This document shows positions 17,163 to 25,770 of a DNA stretch of 64,000 bases, piece after piece. The translations under genes were made by a program, and so were the position numbers. The notes below the pieces were generated by a model. The model did no database searches. It was given only the letters and a program-made list of their open reading frames with translations, and had not been told where the DNA came from. Source of the DNA: Lachnospiraceae bacterium (GTDB lineage: Bacteria; Bacillota_A; Clostridia; Lachnospirales; Lachnospiraceae); NCBI GenBank assembly GCA_016287765.1, contig JAEEWS010000013.1, positions 1 through 64,000 on the forward strand. The letters are read 5' to 3'. The stretch's first letter is position 1; each line of letters begins with the position of its first letter.

Positions 17163-18635
17163 TTACTGTGCCAGTTCTTTAAGCATGGAGGAGATTCTGG
17201 CCATTATTTCTACAGAATCCTCGATCTTCGACATATTGTTTCTGCTGGTTGATATGGATTCCTTTGTGTTCTCGGTAAACTGTTCGCTGGTGGAAAGAAG
17301 CTTGGTGGTGGAATTTACCACTTCGTCGTTTGAGCGCTTGATCTTACCCATATCGCTGCTCGCTGTATGCAGTTTATCTCCAAGTTTAAGTGAACATTCT
17401 CTGGAGTCGGACATAACGCTTTTTACCTGCTCTACAAGTTCTTTCTGAGCACCGGCCATTTCAACTGTCTTTGCAGCTTTATCTGAAACATCGCCGGCGT
17501 TTTGGGTGAGCTCCTGTAGGATACGGGTGATCTGCTCGGTGGATTGCTTGGTCTTGGCAGCCAGATCGCTGATCTCGGTTGCGACTACCGCAAAGCCCTT
17601 ACCTGCCTCTCCGGCTCTTGCTGCTTCAATGGATGCATTCAATGCCAAAAGGTTAGTCTGTCCCGAAATGCTGAAAATGATATCTGTAATGTTCATTGCA
17701 TCTTCGGAGGATTTTTGCTGCCTTTCCGCGGCTTCCATCATCTGTCTTCCTACATTTGTGGTTTCGATTGCCTGGGTTACCAGGCTCTCCATATTTTCAA
17801 GACTCTTACCGAGCATATCTGACATCTGCCCGGATACTTCCACAGCTTCCATAGACAAATTGTCTGTTTCGGTAACAAGGTTTTGGATCTCTTCCGTCTT
17901 CTTGGTCTGGAGTTCAACTGCTTTAAGATTTTCGTTGTTGCCCAGTCCGATCTGTTCAATAGAGGAACATACAGTTTCGGAGGTTGCTTTTATCTCATCC
18001 AGCCCCTTCTTAAGATCCGAGAAATCGGAGGTTACACGGTTGGTGACATTTATGATGTTTTCGGAAATCCTGGCACGTTCTGCAGCGGCAGATTGAATAC
18101 TCTCCATATTCTCGGATATGAAACGGGAAAGAAGCCCGGAACCTAGAATGGTTGCCACTGTGGTAAGAATTGATATTATCATGGATACCATGGAGATCTC
18201 TAAAACATCCTCCACGGGGTTGGAGGTTATATTTTTTATTACACGGGCAACATTAAAAATAATGTATACTATTCCCAAAGCTCTGGTGACCCTGAGATCC
18301 AGATAGAGCACGATAATGATCATTATGGGGATCATGTAAGGAAAGGGAGTACCTGTCTCTGACATGAGCAACATGAAAGCAAAAACAACGCTGTAACCGC
18401 AAGCCACGTATTTATGAAAGAAATTCTCAGGGCCTTTCAAGTAGATCAGTATTGATGCGATAGCATTTACAATAGTAATGGCTATAGGCAAAAAGATCTT
18501 TATGTACGGTATATCGGCTGATGTGAGCTGAGCCAGAAGGCCGACTGTGCCGAAAAACGAGGCTATAAGTATAACCGTCAGTAATAATCGGTTGATCTGT
18601 TTGATCTGTTTCAGGTCAAGAGTGGGTGTGTTCAT
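17163..18635 (-). CDS. Methyl-accepting chemotaxis protein, six-helix membrane sensor
   Basis: 490 residues with the same plan as the receptor at 13110-14564: about six N-terminal hydrophobic segments, no extracytoplasmic domain, then a coiled coil whose tip is [20 protein letters not shown] followed by [18 protein letters not shown]. No C-terminal adaptation-enzyme tether seen. Co-transcribed with the TetR gene downstream, an unusual pairing that could mean the regulator and receptor respond to a common condition. Confidence 0.93.
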   Translation of the reverse strand: MNTPTLDLKQIKQINRLLLTVILIASFFGTVGLLAQLTSADIPYIKIFLPIAITIVNAIASILIYLKGPENFFHKYVACGYSVVFAFMLLMSETGTPFPYMIPIMIIIVLYLDLRVTRALGIVYIIFNVARVIKNITSNPVEDVLEISMVSMIISILTTVATILGSGLLSRFISENMESIQSAAAERARISENIINVTNRVTSDFSDLKKGLDEIKATSETVCSSIEQIGLGNNENLKAVELQTKKTEEIQNLVTETDNLSMEAVEVSGQMSDMLGKSLENMESLVTQAIETTNVGRQMMEAAERQQKSSEDAMNITDIIFSISGQTNLLALNASIEAARAGEAGKGFAVVATEISDLAAKTKQSTEQITRILQELTQNAGDVSDKAAKTVEMAGAQKELVEQVKSVMSDSRECSLKLGDKLHTASSDMGKIKRSNDEVVNSTTKLLSTSEQFTENTKESISTSRNNMSKIEDSVEIMARISSMLKELAQ

Positions 18636-19051
18636 GCGGCTACCTCCGGATTTTTTAAAATATAAAAGGCATATTATATGTAATTAGAGAATACCATAAT
18701 GTAATTCAGAAATAAAGTTCAAATGTAATCGTATATTTAAAACTTTTCTAAAACTTTTTTGCAACTAAATTTCACATATGTTTAAAACGTAAAACAGAGT
18801 CGAATTTGATAAGATAATTATATAAAAGCAACAGATTTACCGACGTTGCATATAAATTGCCGGTGCAGGGGTGGGCTCCAAAAGAAAACAGCAAAATGTA
18901 GGGCGACAGATAGATTTTCGTAAAAAAATGATAATATTTGATCAGTAAATGAACCCCTAACCCCGTCCCCAAAGGCTCATTATTTTTGTTGCTTTCCGGC
19001 CGTCTTTCTGCTATAACCGTTCTGAAATAATCATGGTAAAAGGTAACCCTT
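18636..19051. other. Intergenic region between divergent chemoreceptor and SLC13 genes
   Basis: No gene seen in 416 bases. It carries a single unpaired REP arm (18951-18970) about 80 bases before the SLC13 start. The remainder is AT-rich leader sequence for the two divergent genes; I could not fix promoters. Confidence 0.5.
18951..18970. repeat. Single REP-family arm
   Basis: GAACCCCTAACCCCGTCCCC, the reverse-oriented arm of the family, without its partner. The flank AAAGGCTCATTATTT resembles the linker CTTTGG/GGCTC seen beside arms at 20.2 and 38.2 kb. Confidence 0.8.
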
Positions 19052-20191
19052 ATGAAGAAGATATTAAATCTGCTAAAAAAAGAAATGATGCTGACATTGG
19101 CGCTTTTGGCCGCTATAGTTTCACTTTTCATCACCCCGCCCACAAAGGAACTGCTGACAGCCATAGACTGGCGGACTCTTGGTGTTCTTCTCATGATGCT
19201 TTGCGTCCTTGAGGGCTTCAAAAAAGAAAACGTGCTTGGCCCTGTTGTCCGCATGGCATCAGGGATTCACTCAATGGTAGGCCTGTCGCTGTTCGTGATC
19301 TTCGGCGTATTTTTCACCTCCATGTTTGTAACCAACGATGTTTCCCTTATCATTTTTGTGCCCCTCACCATCCTGCTTTTCAGGCAGGGCGGCAAGGAAA
19401 AGTACATTTTGCCCGTGATCTCAATGGAAAACATCGCCGCCATCCGCGGATCCCTCCTCACACCCTTCGGAAGCCCTCAAAACCTGTTCCTTTACGGGCA
19501 GGCAGATGTGACAGCGCCTCATTTTATGTTGCATATGCTTCCTCTTTGCGCATCCTCCGCCATCCTTTTGATCATATTTGTATTCTTTTTATACAGAAAA
19601 AATCCCAAAGAGCCTTCGGACTGCAACAAAACTCCTCAGATCGGATCGGTTTCTTTAAACAGGAGGGGAATAGTTTATCTGATCCTGTTCGCTCTTGTGC
19701 TGACGGTGATCGTCACAAGAACCGGCCTCTGGGCATATGCTGTCGCGACGGTTTTGATCGCTGTATTATTTAATGACAGAAGTCTGTTCAAACGGGTTGA
19801 CTATGTTTTGATCCTGACCTTTTTCTGCTTTTTTGTTTTTTCGTCATCTATCGCAGCTAACCCTTCGATATCCGCTGTTCTTAAAAGGGCGGTTGCAGGC
19901 AGAGAATACTGGTGGGCTATAGGGTTAAGCCAGCTGATATCAAATGTTCCCGCCTCCATTGTGCTTTATCCTTTCTCGGAAAATTTTGCGGGACTGATAT
20001 ACGGCGCGGACACGGCAGGGCTGGTTTCTCTTATCGGATCCCTGGCTTCCGTCATCAACTACAGGATATATGTGCGGGAATATCCCGGTAAGGGATTGCA
20101 GTTTGTGAAAGTCTTTACTTTGGTGAGCTGGGCCTTCTTCATCATAGTAGTGATCCCGGGGTATTTCTTGTCTAAGTGGAAATTTTTTTAA
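19052..20191 (+). CDS. SLC13/ArsB-family anion permease
   Basis: 379 residues, almost wholly hydrophobic with about ten membrane segments. TNDVSLIIFVPLTIL and the PFGSPQNLFLYG motif are the hallmarks of the ion-transporter superfamily (NhaD/ArsB/DASS), where S/T-P-x-N motifs bind the anion and Na+. A second half-motif (SNVPASIVLYPF, about residue 297) completes the inverted repeat. Likely a Na+-coupled dicarboxylate, sulfate or other anion transporter. At 379 residues it is shorter than most SLC13 proteins, and it is monocistronic between REP elements. Confidence 0.8.
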   Translation: MKKILNLLKKEMMLTLALLAAIVSLFITPPTKELLTAIDWRTLGVLLMMLCVLEGFKKENVLGPVVRMASGIHSMVGLSLFVIFGVFFTSMFVTNDVSLIIFVPLTILLFRQGGKEKYILPVISMENIAAIRGSLLTPFGSPQNLFLYGQADVTAPHFMLHMLPLCASSAILLIIFVFFLYRKNPKEPSDCNKTPQIGSVSLNRRGIVYLILFALVLTVIVTRTGLWAYAVATVLIAVLFNDRSLFKRVDYVLILTFFCFFVFSSSIAANPSISAVLKRAVAGREYWWAIGLSQLISNVPASIVLYPFSENFAGLIYGADTAGLVSLIGSLASVINYRIYVREYPGKGLQFVKVFTLVSWAFFIIVVIPGYFLSKWKFF

Positions 20192-20202
20192 ATTTTGACA
20201 CC

Positions 20203-20224
20203 CGGGGACGGGGTTAGGGGTTCA
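20203..20224. repeat. REP-family arm (direct copy)
   Basis: GGGGACGGGGTTAGGGGTTC begins about 12 bases after the SLC13 stop codon, in the same orientation as the next arm, separated by ACTTTTTGAGCCTTT. Confidence 0.8.
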
Positions 20225-20238
20225 CTTTTTGAGCCTTT

Positions 20239-20371
20239 GGGGACGGGGTTAGGGGTTCATTTTTTGACACCCGGGGACGGGGTTAGAGGTTCATTTTTCG
20301 GCGCAAAGCGCCAAAATGAACCTCTAACCCCGTCCCCGGGTGTCAAAAAATGAACCCCTAACCCCGTCCCC
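20239..20371. repeat. Nested REP hairpin with 59-bp perfect arms
   Basis: 20239-20297 is the exact reverse complement of 20313-20371. Each arm contains two copies of the REP core separated by a TTTTTTGACACCC linker. The centre adds a GGCGC-AAA-GCGCC mini-hairpin. It lies in the gap between the SLC13 permease and the VanY-like gene and could act as a bidirectional transcription stop. Confidence 0.9.
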
Positions 20372-20495
20372 CAGGCTCACTTCACCTCTGTAACATTTCC
20401 GTAACTTGCATTACTAATTTAAACGTGCTATACTTTTTTCCGATTATAGGGAAATCTCCCTTATATTTTCGATGTAAATACGAAAAGAGAAGAAC

Positions 20496-22181
20496 ATGAG
20501 AAAGAACAATAAAAAATCAAAAACCCTGATCCTATCTGCAGCTATGCTTGCATTTACATTGGTTTTCGGAGGCTGTGAACAAAGCTTTTTCGTTTCACCT
20601 TCGGAGCTTCTTACTCCGCCCCCGGATTACAATGCAACTCCTACTGAAAAAGCGGTTGCGACTCCGACACCCGTTCCCGATACTTCAAAGGCTCCCACTG
20701 ACGTTCCGAAGACTACGGACACTCCGATACCCGAAATAACAGCAACCCCCGAGCCTCTTATCACCGAAGAGCCGGTATTTACCCCCACACCGGATGCTAC
20801 AGCCACCCCTTCGCCCATTCCTTTGGTTAAAACGGATTTCGAGGCTCCGATCACGGATCCTTCCGATTATACATTCATCGTTAACCGTGAACATCCTCTT
20901 CCGGACAACTACGTTCCGGAGGGTCTCACAGCCATCCGTCACTCTCTTAACCCCGGAAGCACCGACGACAGGTTCCTCCTTCGCTCCTATGCAGCAGAGG
21001 CCTTCGATGCCATGTGCGATGATGCCTGGGAAAACAGCGGCTTAAATATTGTAGGCGTTTCCGGATATCGTTCCTACGAAAGACAGTACACAATTTATAC
21101 CAATTATATCTTTGCAAACGGCATATCTCATACCAACTACTATTCGGCACAGCCCGGCACCAGTGAACATCAGACCGGTCTTGCCATTGACATTTCCTGC
21201 CAATCCTGCGGATATGATCTGGTAAACAGTTTTGCAAGATCGGCCGAAGGACGTTGGATCGCCGAGAATTGCTGGCGTTTCGGATTTATCTTAAGATACT
21301 CCGAGGATGATGTTATGATCACCGGCTATTCCTATGAACCCTGGCATATAAGATATGTAGGAGTTCCTCTTGCATATTATCTTTACTACAGCGGTCTGAC
21401 TCTGGAAGAGTATTATAAATGCCCTTCCACTGTTTCAAGAGAGTATCTTGATAAGACGCCTCTTGTGGATACCGCCGATGTAAAATTTGCAAACAAGTAT
21501 TACGAACATCACTCCAATGAAGGTGTTCTTGCTTATACAGATGAAACTAAGACCAGGGTTTTGATAAATCCAGAAACCTATATGCCTTATCTCATTCCTT
21601 ATTTAAGAACCCCTGACGGAGTTCTGCTTCAGGATTACAAGGGCAACTATATAGTTCCCGAAACTGTTGTTAATTATAAGGGTCAGATGTTTGCGGACGG
21701 AGATTCGGGCTACATCCTTACCAAGCCTGCTCTGTTCATTAACAATTTCCTTTGGTCAGATGACGGCGGAAATCCCTTCTATTCGGATCCTCTTATAGAT
21801 AATGACGGAAATCTCGTTTACGACAGTGACGGCAAAGTTTTGTTCAAGGAAATACTTCATATTCCCAACAACTCAACGATCGCCCTGGATGCAGGTGATA
21901 TTCCCATCATTAAGACTCCCAAGAGAGACAAAAACAACAACGTTTCCTTTGATCATTACGGAAATGTTCAATACTACTTACCTTACGAAAAGACCCAGTA
22001 TGAATATATAACAGATGTCTCCGGCTATTTCCTGTGGCCCGAAGATTATGCCCGGGCAAAGGAACTGGATGACTCCCTGTTACTTACTGCCGACAGTCCT
22101 TTGTATCCGACTGAGGATACAACAGACGACACAGACGGTGATGATACCGTTAACAACATTGCTCAGACAACGGAGGAATAA
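20496..22181 (+). CDS. D-Ala-D-Ala carboxypeptidase-type lipoprotein (M15B, VanY-like)
   Basis: 561 residues. The N-terminus has a lipoprotein signal with lipobox LVFGGC (Cys27), then a Thr/Pro-rich linker (about residues 35-110). The M15B peptidase domain follows: SGYRSYERQ, SEHQTGLAIDIS (His and Asp zinc ligands, about residues 227-238) and EPWHIRYVG (third ligand His). It should trim D-Ala from peptidoglycan stem peptides outside the membrane. About 250 further residues (from about 310) form an acidic, Asn/Asp-rich region with short repeats of DGNL/DGKV type, function unknown. The PlsC gene follows after 6 bases. Confidence 0.85.
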   Translation: MRKNNKKSKTLILSAAMLAFTLVFGGCEQSFFVSPSELLTPPPDYNATPTEKAVATPTPVPDTSKAPTDVPKTTDTPIPEITATPEPLITEEPVFTPTPDATATPSPIPLVKTDFEAPITDPSDYTFIVNREHPLPDNYVPEGLTAIRHSLNPGSTDDRFLLRSYAAEAFDAMCDDAWENSGLNIVGVSGYRSYERQYTIYTNYIFANGISHTNYYSAQPGTSEHQTGLAIDISCQSCGYDLVNSFARSAEGRWIAENCWRFGFILRYSEDDVMITGYSYEPWHIRYVGVPLAYYLYYSGLTLEEYYKCPSTVSREYLDKTPLVDTADVKFANKYYEHHSNEGVLAYTDETKTRVLINPETYMPYLIPYLRTPDGVLLQDYKGNYIVPETVVNYKGQMFADGDSGYILTKPALFINNFLWSDDGGNPFYSDPLIDNDGNLVYDSDGKVLFKEILHIPNNSTIALDAGDIPIIKTPKRDKNNNVSFDHYGNVQYYLPYEKTQYEYITDVSGYFLWPEDYARAKELDDSLLLTADSPLYPTEDTTDDTDGDDTVNNIAQTTEE

Positions 22182-22187
22182 ATACAT

Positions 22188-22985
22188 ATGTTTTTCTTAC
22201 TAATGGCAGTCCTCACCCTTGTATTGTTTTTTATAATCACCTCCCCTCTCCTGATAGTGCTGGAACTCATGAGGCGCAAGTATCCGGTGCAGGTGTCAAA
22301 GATAGCTCAGCCCGTAGTAAAGGTGGGTTTTTCGGTGGTATTGTTCTTTGCCGGCACTAAAGTTATCAAGCTGGGACTTGACAATGTTCCAAAGGATAAG
22401 CCGGTAATGTTTGCCGCAAACCACAGAGGAATTCTGGACGCCGCGCTGGCATATGCTTCGCTGCCCGTTCTTACAGGCATAGTTTCAAAAAAGGAATTGC
22501 GTAAAGTGCCTTTCCTTTCCTGGTGGATGGATCTTTGCAGCTGTTATTTCCTGGACAGAAAAGATCCCCGTTCGGGTCTTAAGATGATCCTTCAGAGTAT
22601 CGACAACATTAACAGCGGCATCTCAATGTTCATCTCCCCCGAAGGCACCAGAAGCAAGACCAGGGAAATGAATCCCTTTAAAGAAGGAAGCTTCAAGATA
22701 TCCACAAAGTCCGGCTGTCCCATTATACCGGTAGCTGTTTCCGGAGCCGATGATATCTTTGAAAACCATAAACCCTTTGTAAAAAGAGCCACAGCTGTAA
22801 TCGAATACGGCGAACCCATTTACCTGGATAAGCTTTCGGAGGAAGATCTTAAGTTTGTCGGAGCTTACACCCAGAAGATCGTCGGAAAAATGCTTGAAGG
22901 CCACGAAAAATACCTTACGAAAAACTATTCCCGCAAACAGGAAAGAAAAGCATTGGCAGCTCAAGAAAAAAACATTGAAAAATAG
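22188..22985 (+). CDS. plsC: 1-acylglycerol-3-phosphate acyltransferase (PlsC family)
   Basis: 265 residues with an N-terminal hydrophobic anchor. The catalytic NHRGILD (H-x-x-x-x-D type, motif I) is at about residue 73, and SPEGTRSK (motif III) at about 145. It transfers an acyl chain from acyl-ACP/CoA to lysophosphatidate, making phosphatidate on the inner membrane face. Its ribosome site GGAGGAAT overlaps the stop of the carboxypeptidase gene, indicating an operon. The C-terminal tail is Lys-rich. Several PlsC paralogues are common, so it need not be the essential one. Confidence 0.85.
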   Translation: MFFLLMAVLTLVLFFIITSPLLIVLELMRRKYPVQVSKIAQPVVKVGFSVVLFFAGTKVIKLGLDNVPKDKPVMFAANHRGILDAALAYASLPVLTGIVSKKELRKVPFLSWWMDLCSCYFLDRKDPRSGLKMILQSIDNINSGISMFISPEGTRSKTREMNPFKEGSFKISTKSGCPIIPVAVSGADDIFENHKPFVKRATAVIEYGEPIYLDKLSEEDLKFVGAYTQKIVGKMLEGHEKYLTKNYSRKQERKALAAQEKNIEK

Positions 22986-23068
22986 TCGTTTTTACTGTAT
23001 ATTATACCCAATTATCGGGGCAGAAACTCAGGTTTTATTTTAGCCCGTTCAGAGAGGTAGGTTCTTAA

Positions 23069-23593
23069 ATGTCAGTTTTTATTTACATCAGTCCCGTTGT
23101 ATTGATGGCAACGTGGTCAATAGTTCTTTTGGTAATCCTCGGAGTTCTTGTTGTCGGACTTGTTGCTCTTGTTATCTGGGGCAATAAAATGCAGAAAAAG
23201 CAGGAAGCTGCGGAAGCAAACATAATGAACGGTGCCCAGACCGTTTCAATGCTCATCATCGATAAAAAGCGGATGAAGATGACAGAAGCGGGATTTCCCG
23301 ATATCGTACTTCAGCAGACCCCCTGGTACCTTAAGCGTTCCAAAGTGCCTGTTGTAAAGGCAAAGGTAGGTCCTCAGGTTCACACCCTCATGTGTGATGC
23401 CAAGATCTTCGATAACATCCCTGTAAAGAAGGAAGTAAAGGCTGTTATCAACGGTATGTACATCATCAAGGTTTCCGGACTTCGCGGTCCTCTTGAAACC
23501 CCCCCTGAAAAGAAAGGCTTCTTCAAACGTCTTTTAAGCAAAGCTGAAAAGGCTCAAAAGGAAGCAAATTCCCAAAAAAAGAAGACTAAATAA
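23069..23593 (+). CDS. Conserved membrane-anchored protein of unknown function
   Basis: 174 residues. One long hydrophobic stretch (about residues 8-42, probably one or two helices) is followed by a soluble domain of about 100 residues (MLIIDKKRMKM, GFPDIVLQQTPWYLKRSKVPVVKAKVGP, VKAVINGMYIIKVSGLRG) and a very Lys-rich tail. I have a sense of similar proteins in Lachnospiraceae but know no function. The TEAGFPD...KVPVVKAKVGP part looks like a small beta barrel. Start: the ATG at 23069 is about 15 bases from AGAGAGGTAGG. Ends at a strong terminator. Confidence 0.65.
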   Translation: MSVFIYISPVVLMATWSIVLLVILGVLVVGLVALVIWGNKMQKKQEAAEANIMNGAQTVSMLIIDKKRMKMTEAGFPDIVLQQTPWYLKRSKVPVVKAKVGPQVHTLMCDAKIFDNIPVKKEVKAVINGMYIIKVSGLRGPLETPPEKKGFFKRLLSKAEKAQKEANSQKKKTK

Positions 23594-23603
23594 ACGTAAA
23601 TGA

Positions 23604-23639
23604 GCCCCCCTGCGGCCAATGTCCGCAGGGGGGCTTTTT
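23604..23639 (+). terminator. Strong rho-independent terminator
   Basis: GCCCCCCTGCGG / CCGCAGGGGGGC, a perfect 12-bp stem with 7-base loop, followed by TTTTT. Ends the VanY-like/plsC/unknown transcription unit. Confidence 0.95.
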
Positions 23640-23682
23640 ACAACATCTTGTGTTCACCACGTTAAATTACCACTATTTTTCC

Positions 23683-23711
23683 TTGACAAACTTTAAAGCA
23701 CATGATATAGT
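23683..23711 (+). promoter_or_regulatory. Consensus promoter of veg
   Basis: TTGACA (23683-23688), exactly 17 bases, TATAGT (23706-23711). The near-perfect match fits the known strong constitutive transcription of veg in Firmicutes. Leader of about 90 bases. Confidence 0.9.
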
Positions 23712-23805
23712 AGTTTTCGGAAAATTCAATATCTAACTCTTGTGTTTTTTATATAAAAACAGGGAGAATACGTGAATGGTCTGACGGCCGCGAAAGGAGA
23801 ATGTT

Positions 23806-24045
23806 ATGAAGCAGCAGGGCGACATGGGTGCCGTAGTGAGGAGCATTAGGGGTAATGTAGGTAATCACGTAAAAGTCACTAAAAATATGGGACGTAACAG
23901 GTATGACGTTGTTGAGGGAACAATAACCGAGACCTATCCTTGTATTTTTACTATAAAGCTCGATCAGGCAGCTGATACAATAAAGACTGCTTCTTACAGC
24001 TACGTTGACGTATATACCAAAGATATACAGTTACAGTTTGGTTGA
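23806..24045 (+). CDS. veg: Veg protein
   Basis: 79 residues, the usual size. GNVGNHVKVTKNMGRNRYDVVEGTITETYPCIFTIKL is the SH3-like barrel typical of Veg (DUF1021). In Bacillus subtilis Veg influences biofilm formation and spore outgrowth and is very highly expressed; the molecular role is not settled. AAAGGAGA lies 6 bases before the ATG, and it has its own consensus promoter and terminator. Confidence 0.92.
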   Translation: MKQQGDMGAVVRSIRGNVGNHVKVTKNMGRNRYDVVEGTITETYPCIFTIKLDQAADTIKTASYSYVDVYTKDIQLQFG

Positions 24046-24074
24046 TCCTATAAAATAATTTCTGACAAAACAAT

Positions 24075-24106
24075 AGCTTCGGGAATCTCCCGAAGCTTAT
24101 TTTTTT
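24075..24106 (+). terminator. Terminator after veg
   Basis: GCTTCGGGA-ATC-TCCCGAAGC followed by TTATTTTTTT. Lies between convergent veg and the DUF1934 gene. Confidence 0.9.
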
Positions 24107-24111
24107 GCCCG

Positions 24112-24549
24112 TTACAATATTGCCGGCTTTACGATCTCCTGAACATAAACCTTCATATTGCAATTGGAGACATATTCGTCATTAAGGGTCAAAAGATAGT
24201 CAAGGCTCAGATCCACAAGGGCTTCCGGATTGTTTTTGTACTCTATCTTCTCCGTAACTATCTCCACCTCCAGTGTACCAAAAGGTGTGTTGACTATGGA
24301 TTCATAGGGCTCACCCAGACAATAATAGAGTTCTGTTGTGAGTATACCTGTCTTGGTATACACCACTTCATCCTTCCCCAGCTTCAAACGGCATTTATAG
24401 TCCATACCGTCCGGATCCGTTTCTTCATAGCTCAGATAGATCTTATCCCCGCTTTTCATAAAGGTCCCGTTTACCATTAACTCCATATCGTTGTCTTCAC
24501 TGTCTCCGGAATGAAGCCCTGCTATCTTTATCAGTACATCTTTCTTCAT
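24112..24549 (-). CDS. DUF1934 (YwiB-like) protein
   Basis: 145 residues, typical for the family, which folds as a lipocalin-like beta barrel. The pattern SGDKIYLSYEETD.....CRLKLGKDEVVYTKTG..TTELYY, then a TPFGTLEVEI strand and LDYLLTLNDEYVSNCNMKV, is characteristic. Function unknown. It is the last gene of a four-gene operon (hydrolase, MurF-like, Ddl, DUF1934), 9 bases after ddl, which hints at a cell-wall connection. Confidence 0.85.
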   Translation of the reverse strand: MKKDVLIKIAGLHSGDSEDNDMELMVNGTFMKSGDKIYLSYEETDPDGMDYKCRLKLGKDEVVYTKTGILTTELYYCLGEPYESIVNTPFGTLEVEIVTEKIEYKNNPEALVDLSLDYLLTLNDEYVSNCNMKVYVQEIVKPAIL

Positions 24550-24558
24550 TATACCGCC

Positions 24559-25740
24559 TTACATCTTAGAGCCTTTTGCTCCTTTACTTCCCGAAAACGC
24601 ATTGTTTGAAAGCAGATTCGTATCGAAGGAAAAGGTCAGTTTTTCATCTTCTCTTGCCCTCTTTAAAGCAAGTTCCACCATTCTGTTAAGCAGATCCTTA
24701 TAAGGTATCCCCACAGGCTCCCAAAGATAGAAAGCCAGAGATCCGGGGATCGTGTTTATCTCGTTAAAGTAAAGCTCGTTTCTGTCCTCATCCAGCATAA
24801 AGTCGATCCTGGAAACACCGCTGCACCCCAGAACCTTAAAACTCTTTACCGCCAGCTCCCTGATACGGTCTCTCATTTCGGGAGAAACGTTTGCGGGTAT
24901 CTGTCTGGAAACTCCTGCCATACCCTTGGAGCCGCTCTTTCCGCCGCCCTGATACTTATCTTTGTAGCTCAATATCTCTTTACTGTGGAAAGGCTCTTCT
25001 ATTTCCGAAGCAATGGCTTCATTCTCATCCCCCAAAACGGAGCAGTTTATCTCTCTGAGATTGGTGATGGCATGCTCCGCCAATACCTTTCTTGCATATC
25101 TGAAAGAATCGTCTATGGCGGCATATAAAGACTCTTTATCTTTAGCAACGGATATTCCAACGGAAGAACCCAGATTTGCTGCCTTTATTATAACCGGATA
25201 GCCTATCTTTTCCTCTATCTCTCTAACCATCTTATCCGTATTCTTATAATCGGAAAGCGTATACAAAAGGCTGTCCAATACAGGCACTCTGTTGTACCTG
25301 AGAATAACCTTCTGGGCATATTTATCCATTCCTACCGCAGAAGAAAATACATCACAGCCCACAAAAGGAACTCCCAGATGCTTTAAATAGCCCTGGAATA
25401 CTCCATCCTCCACGTTGGTACCATGTAAGATGGGGAAAGCCACATCCACTCTCTGAGTGAAATTTCCGAAAAGCTTTGAAGGATAATTGGTAAGTACCGT
25501 ATCTTTACCGTCATTTATAAGGATCACCTTACGGGACTTCTTTAAAAGACCGGGAATATCCTTATATTCCTTAATATCTCCCACAGCTTCTCCTATATAC
25601 ATCTCGTTCTGTTTGGTAATATATACCGGAATGACCTGATATCTGCTCCTGTCCAGACTTGCTACGGCCTGTAACGCAGAAATTACCGAAACCTCATGCT
25701 CTACGGAGCGACCTCCGAAGAATACCGCCAAATTTATCAT
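24559..25740 (-). CDS. ddl: D-alanine--D-alanine ligase
   Basis: 393 residues, ATP-grasp. FFGGRSVEHEVSVISA at the N-terminus is the D-Ala binding loop, FPILHGTNVEDGVFQG the second Ddl motif, GYPVIIKAANLGSSVGISV the ATP-binding lysine loop, SRIDFMLDE and NEINTIPGS the Mg/D-Ala2 motifs. The HGTNVEDG spelling instead of HGxxGEDG is seen in the Clostridia DdlA branch. It makes D-Ala-D-Ala for the MurF ligase encoded 30 bases upstream. Phe versus Tyr discrimination for D-Lac was not judged. Confidence 0.93.
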   Translation of the reverse strand: MINLAVFFGGRSVEHEVSVISALQAVASLDRSRYQVIPVYITKQNEMYIGEAVGDIKEYKDIPGLLKKSRKVILINDGKDTVLTNYPSKLFGNFTQRVDVAFPILHGTNVEDGVFQGYLKHLGVPFVGCDVFSSAVGMDKYAQKVILRYNRVPVLDSLLYTLSDYKNTDKMVREIEEKIGYPVIIKAANLGSSVGISVAKDKESLYAAIDDSFRYARKVLAEHAITNLREINCSVLGDENEAIASEIEEPFHSKEILSYKDKYQGGGKSGSKGMAGVSRQIPANVSPEMRDRIRELAVKSFKVLGCSGVSRIDFMLDEDRNELYFNEINTIPGSLAFYLWEPVGIPYKDLLNRMVELALKRAREDEKLTFSFDTNLLSNNAFSGSKGAKGSKM

Positions 25741-25770
25741 TTTAAATCCTCCTTAGGACCATTTACGTTT

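Noticed and set aside
18772..19254. 160-codon minus-strand frame across the SLC13 start
   Set aside because: It overlaps the convincing SLC13 coding start, has no family resemblance and a composition unlike real genes here.
12056..20371. CRISPR array suggested by repeated GGGGACGGGGTTAGGGGTTC strings
   Set aside because: Copies are irregularly spaced over kilobases, occur in both orientations forming hairpins, and have no unique spacers or cas genes.
20627..20942. Long minus-strand frames rich in Gly/Val or Arg opposite the VanY-like gene
   Set aside because: They are the mirror of the Thr/Pro-rich linker of the lipoprotein and have no ribosome site or recognisable domain.
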